In this document: positions 4,881 to 6,398 of the stretch, piece by piece
Layout of the letters: every line of letters starts with the position of its first letter
Numbering within the stretch: position 1 is the first letter of the stretch
Origin: Peptococcaceae bacterium UBA3933
GTDB lineage: Bacteria; Bacillota; Peptococcia; Peptococcales; BICA1-8
Reading direction: 5' to 3'
Length of the DNA: 6,398 nt
NCBI GenBank assembly: GCA_002385805.1
Contig: DGEF01000113.1
Coordinates: 1 to 6,398, forward strand
The notes under the pieces: generated by a model
Told to the model about the DNA's origin: nothing
The model's input: the letters and a program-made list of their open reading frames with translations, nothing else
Database searches by the model: none
Position numbers and translations under genes: made by a program

Positions 4881-6178
4881 TAATTGATCTTGGCATTGGC
4901 AATAATAAAGTCAACAGCCTTGTCAATCCTAATACTATGCTTAATGGCATCGATTTGACCTTGTTGGGTCAAAATTTCTTTTATTTCTTCTTTTTTCTGA
5001 TTGTACATTTCTGCTAAACGCTCAAACTCTTTCTCTAAATCTTCTTCCTCCACTTCAATACCTTCAGCTTTAGCAATAGCCTCTAAAACTAATTGATTTT
5101 TTACGGCTTTTTTCGCATCTTCCTGATATTGTTCTCTAATACTTTCTTGAGTCTGTTGGGAGTACTGTAAGAATTTTTCTAAGGAAAGTCCCTGACTACG
5201 TAACCGAAGATCAAAATTTTGCAAGATGTCATCAATCTGAGTATCAATCATAGCTTGGGGGATATCTACCTGAGCATTTTCGGAAGCCTTTGCTATAGCT
5301 TGTTCTCGTAAATGATTCTGAGCGTTTTCTTCTTTCCGTTTCTTTAATTTATTCTCTATATCATTCTTTAATTCCTGCAAAGTTTCAAATTCACTTATGT
5401 CTTTAGCAAATTCATCATCTAATTCAGCTAATTTTTTTCTTTTAATCTCTTTTACGGTAACATCAAATGTAGCCTCTTTACCGGCCAACTCTTCGCTATG
5501 ATAATCAGCAGGGAAAGTAACCTCAATAACTTTCTGTTCATTTAACTTCATACCCACAAGCTGATCTTCAAACCCGGGGATAAATGTGCCAGAACCAATT
5601 TCCAGGGTATAATCTTCCGCAGTTCCGCCTTCAAAAGGTTCACCGTTAACTTTACCTACAAAATCAATTACTACGAAATCACCATTTTCAACTTGACCTT
5701 CTTCTCCAACTACTTCTAGCTGGGCATGCCGCTGCCGTAATTGTTCCAGTTCTTTATTTACATCTTCTTCGGTTACAGCAGTATCTAGCTTTTCTAATTC
5801 TAAGCCTTTATATTCACCTAACTCTACTTCAGGTTTAATTTCTACTTTTGCTTTAAAAATAAAAGGTTTATTTGGTTCTAATTGCATTATATCAATTTCC
5901 GGTTTACCAACAGGAACAATAGATTCATCTAAAGTTTCCACTGCTTCTAGGTAGGCTTGCGGCATAATATACTCTACCGCGTCTTCAAAAAATATTTCCA
6001 CTCCAAATCTTTGTTCTAAAATTTTCCTGGGAACTTTTCCCTTTCTAAACCCGGGGATATTGATTTGTTTAACTATCTTTTTATAAGCATATTGCAAACC
6101 TTCCTCGAATTTTTGCTCATCAACTTCAATCGTCAATTCAATCTGTTTTTTGTCTAATTTTTCAGTAGTAACTTGCAT
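4880..6178 (-). CDS. tig: Trigger factor, ribosome-associated chaperone and prolyl isomerase
   Basis: A 432-residue chaperone that binds the ribosomal exit tunnel and shelters nascent chains. The three family domains follow in order. The N-terminal ribosome-binding domain (about 1-115) has the signature GFRKGKVP at 43-50. An FKBP-type peptidyl-prolyl isomerase domain (about 155-246) contains NGDFVVIDFVGKVNG, FEGG and IPGFEDQLVGM. The helical, highly charged C-terminal chaperone domain (about 250-432) is rich in Glu, Lys and Gln. The ATG at 6178-6176 has AGGAGG at 6192-6187, eight bases away. It is the first gene of tig-clpP-clpX, an order common in Firmicutes and proteobacteria, with 14 bases to clpP. 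Nothing appears truncated. Confidence 0.98.
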   Translation of the reverse strand: MQVTTEKLDKKQIELTIEVDEQKFEEGLQYAYKKIVKQINIPGFRKGKVPRKILEQRFGVEIFFEDAVEYIMPQAYLEAVETLDESIVPVGKPEIDIMQLEPNKPFIFKAKVEIKPEVELGEYKGLELEKLDTAVTEEDVNKELEQLRQRHAQLEVVGEEGQVENGDFVVIDFVGKVNGEPFEGGTAEDYTLEIGSGTFIPGFEDQLVGMKLNEQKVIEVTFPADYHSEELAGKEATFDVTVKEIKRKKLAELDDEFAKDISEFETLQELKNDIENKLKKRKEENAQNHLREQAIAKASENAQVDIPQAMIDTQIDDILQNFDLRLRSQGLSLEKFLQYSQQTQESIREQYQEDAKKAVKNQLVLEAIAKAEGIEVEEEDLEKEFERLAEMYNQKKEEIKEILTQQGQIDAIKHSIRIDKAVDFIIANAKIN

Positions 6179-6235
6179 TAACTGCTCCTCCTAACATTTA
6201 ATAAATATGTAACGGTAAAAACCTTATCTTTTAAG

Positions 6236-6241
6236 ATTATA
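6236..6241 (-). promoter_or_regulatory. Candidate sigma-A promoter (-10) of the tig operon
   Basis: On the minus strand a perfect TATAAT lies 58-63 bases before the tig ATG, giving a leader of about 50 bases. The preceding 17-18 bases are T-rich, and no good TTGACA-like -35 is present (best 2/6). The upstream TG is two bases from the -10, so it is not a standard extended -10. A/T-rich tracts further upstream could help polymerase binding. Confidence 0.5.
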
Positions 6242-6302
6242 CCCATAAAAAAATAGATATAAAAGGATTAAAAATAAAAACAATACCAAAATTTAAAGTT
6301 TT

Positions 6303-6340
6303 TTAAATAAAAGAACACCTCGACTAAATACTGTCGAGGT
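6303..6340 (-). terminator. Terminator of the tRNA-Gly transcript
   Basis: On the minus strand ACCTCGAC (6340-6333) and GTCGAGGT (6324-6317) form a perfect 8-bp stem with an 8-base loop, followed by GTTCTTTTATTT. It sits about 30 bases past the tRNA 3' end and separates the tRNA from the tig promoter. The T-run is interrupted, so efficiency is uncertain. Confidence 0.75.
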
Positions 6341-6369
6341 AAGTCTAATACAGTCTAGCAAATATGATA

Positions 6370-6398
6370 TGGAGCGGAAGACGAGATTCGAACTCGCG
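6370..6398 (-). tRNA. tRNA-Gly, 3' part only (anticodon outside the window; GCC likely)
   Basis: The minus strand shows the T arm (stem GCGAG, loop TTCGAAT, stem CTCGT), the 3' acceptor strand CTTCCGC, discriminator T and an encoded CCA. The acceptor implies a 5' GCGGAAG. A T discriminator with this acceptor is typical of bacterial tRNA-Gly, and the end is nearly identical to B. subtilis tRNA-Gly(GCC). The D arm and anticodon lie beyond base 6398, so the isoacceptor is inferred. Confidence 0.85.

Noticed and set aside
6179..6369. Heat-shock operators (CIRCE or CtsR boxes) before tig
   Set aside because: No TTAGCACTC-N9-GAGTGCTAA-like repeat and no tandem GTCAAA-type heptamers are visible; the only dyad is the tRNA terminator.

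Overview
The window comes from a low-GC, Gram-positive, endospore-forming bacterium of the Clostridia type (Firmicutes); I cannot place it in a family. Two genes point to sporulation: a small acid-soluble spore protein of the SspF type and the membrane-anchored spore protease LonB. AGGAGG-type ribosome sites, clostridial-looking ClpX/ClpP/trigger factor sequences and a Bacillus-like tRNA-Gly 3' half agree with this.

Layout from right to left, the direction in which most genes are read (minus strand). At the right edge is the 3' part of a tRNA-Gly gene with its own hairpin terminator. An AT-rich leader with a perfect TATAAT follows. Then comes the tight cluster tig - clpP - clpX (trigger factor, protease subunit, unfoldase), with gaps of 14 and 22 bases. 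It closes with a strong hairpin terminator just after the clpX stop. Next is about 360 bp of non-coding DNA rich in short repeats. The small gene sspF follows on the plus strand. It is divergent from lonB across a 204-bp spacer and converges on clpX. lonB and the first 137 codons of lon (lonA) complete the window.

The genes form a protein-quality-control island. Trigger factor meets nascent chains at the ribosome, ClpXP and LonA degrade misfolded or tagged cytoplasmic proteins, and LonB is the sporulation-associated, membrane-tethered Lon. The spore DNA-binding protein SspF inserted in this island, back-to-back with lonB, suggests that this divergent pair is a forespore-expressed unit.

The least ordinary parts are non-coding: a 13-bp perfect inverted repeat flanking sspF, a 12-bp perfect palindrome in the sspF/lonB spacer, and a patchwork of 6-, 7- and 10-bp tandem repeats plus four ATGCATC boxes between sspF and clpX. 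clpP uses a TTG start whose ribosome site abuts the tig stop codon. I saw no clear novel defence or catalytic system; the protein genes are recognisable housekeeping or sporulation families.
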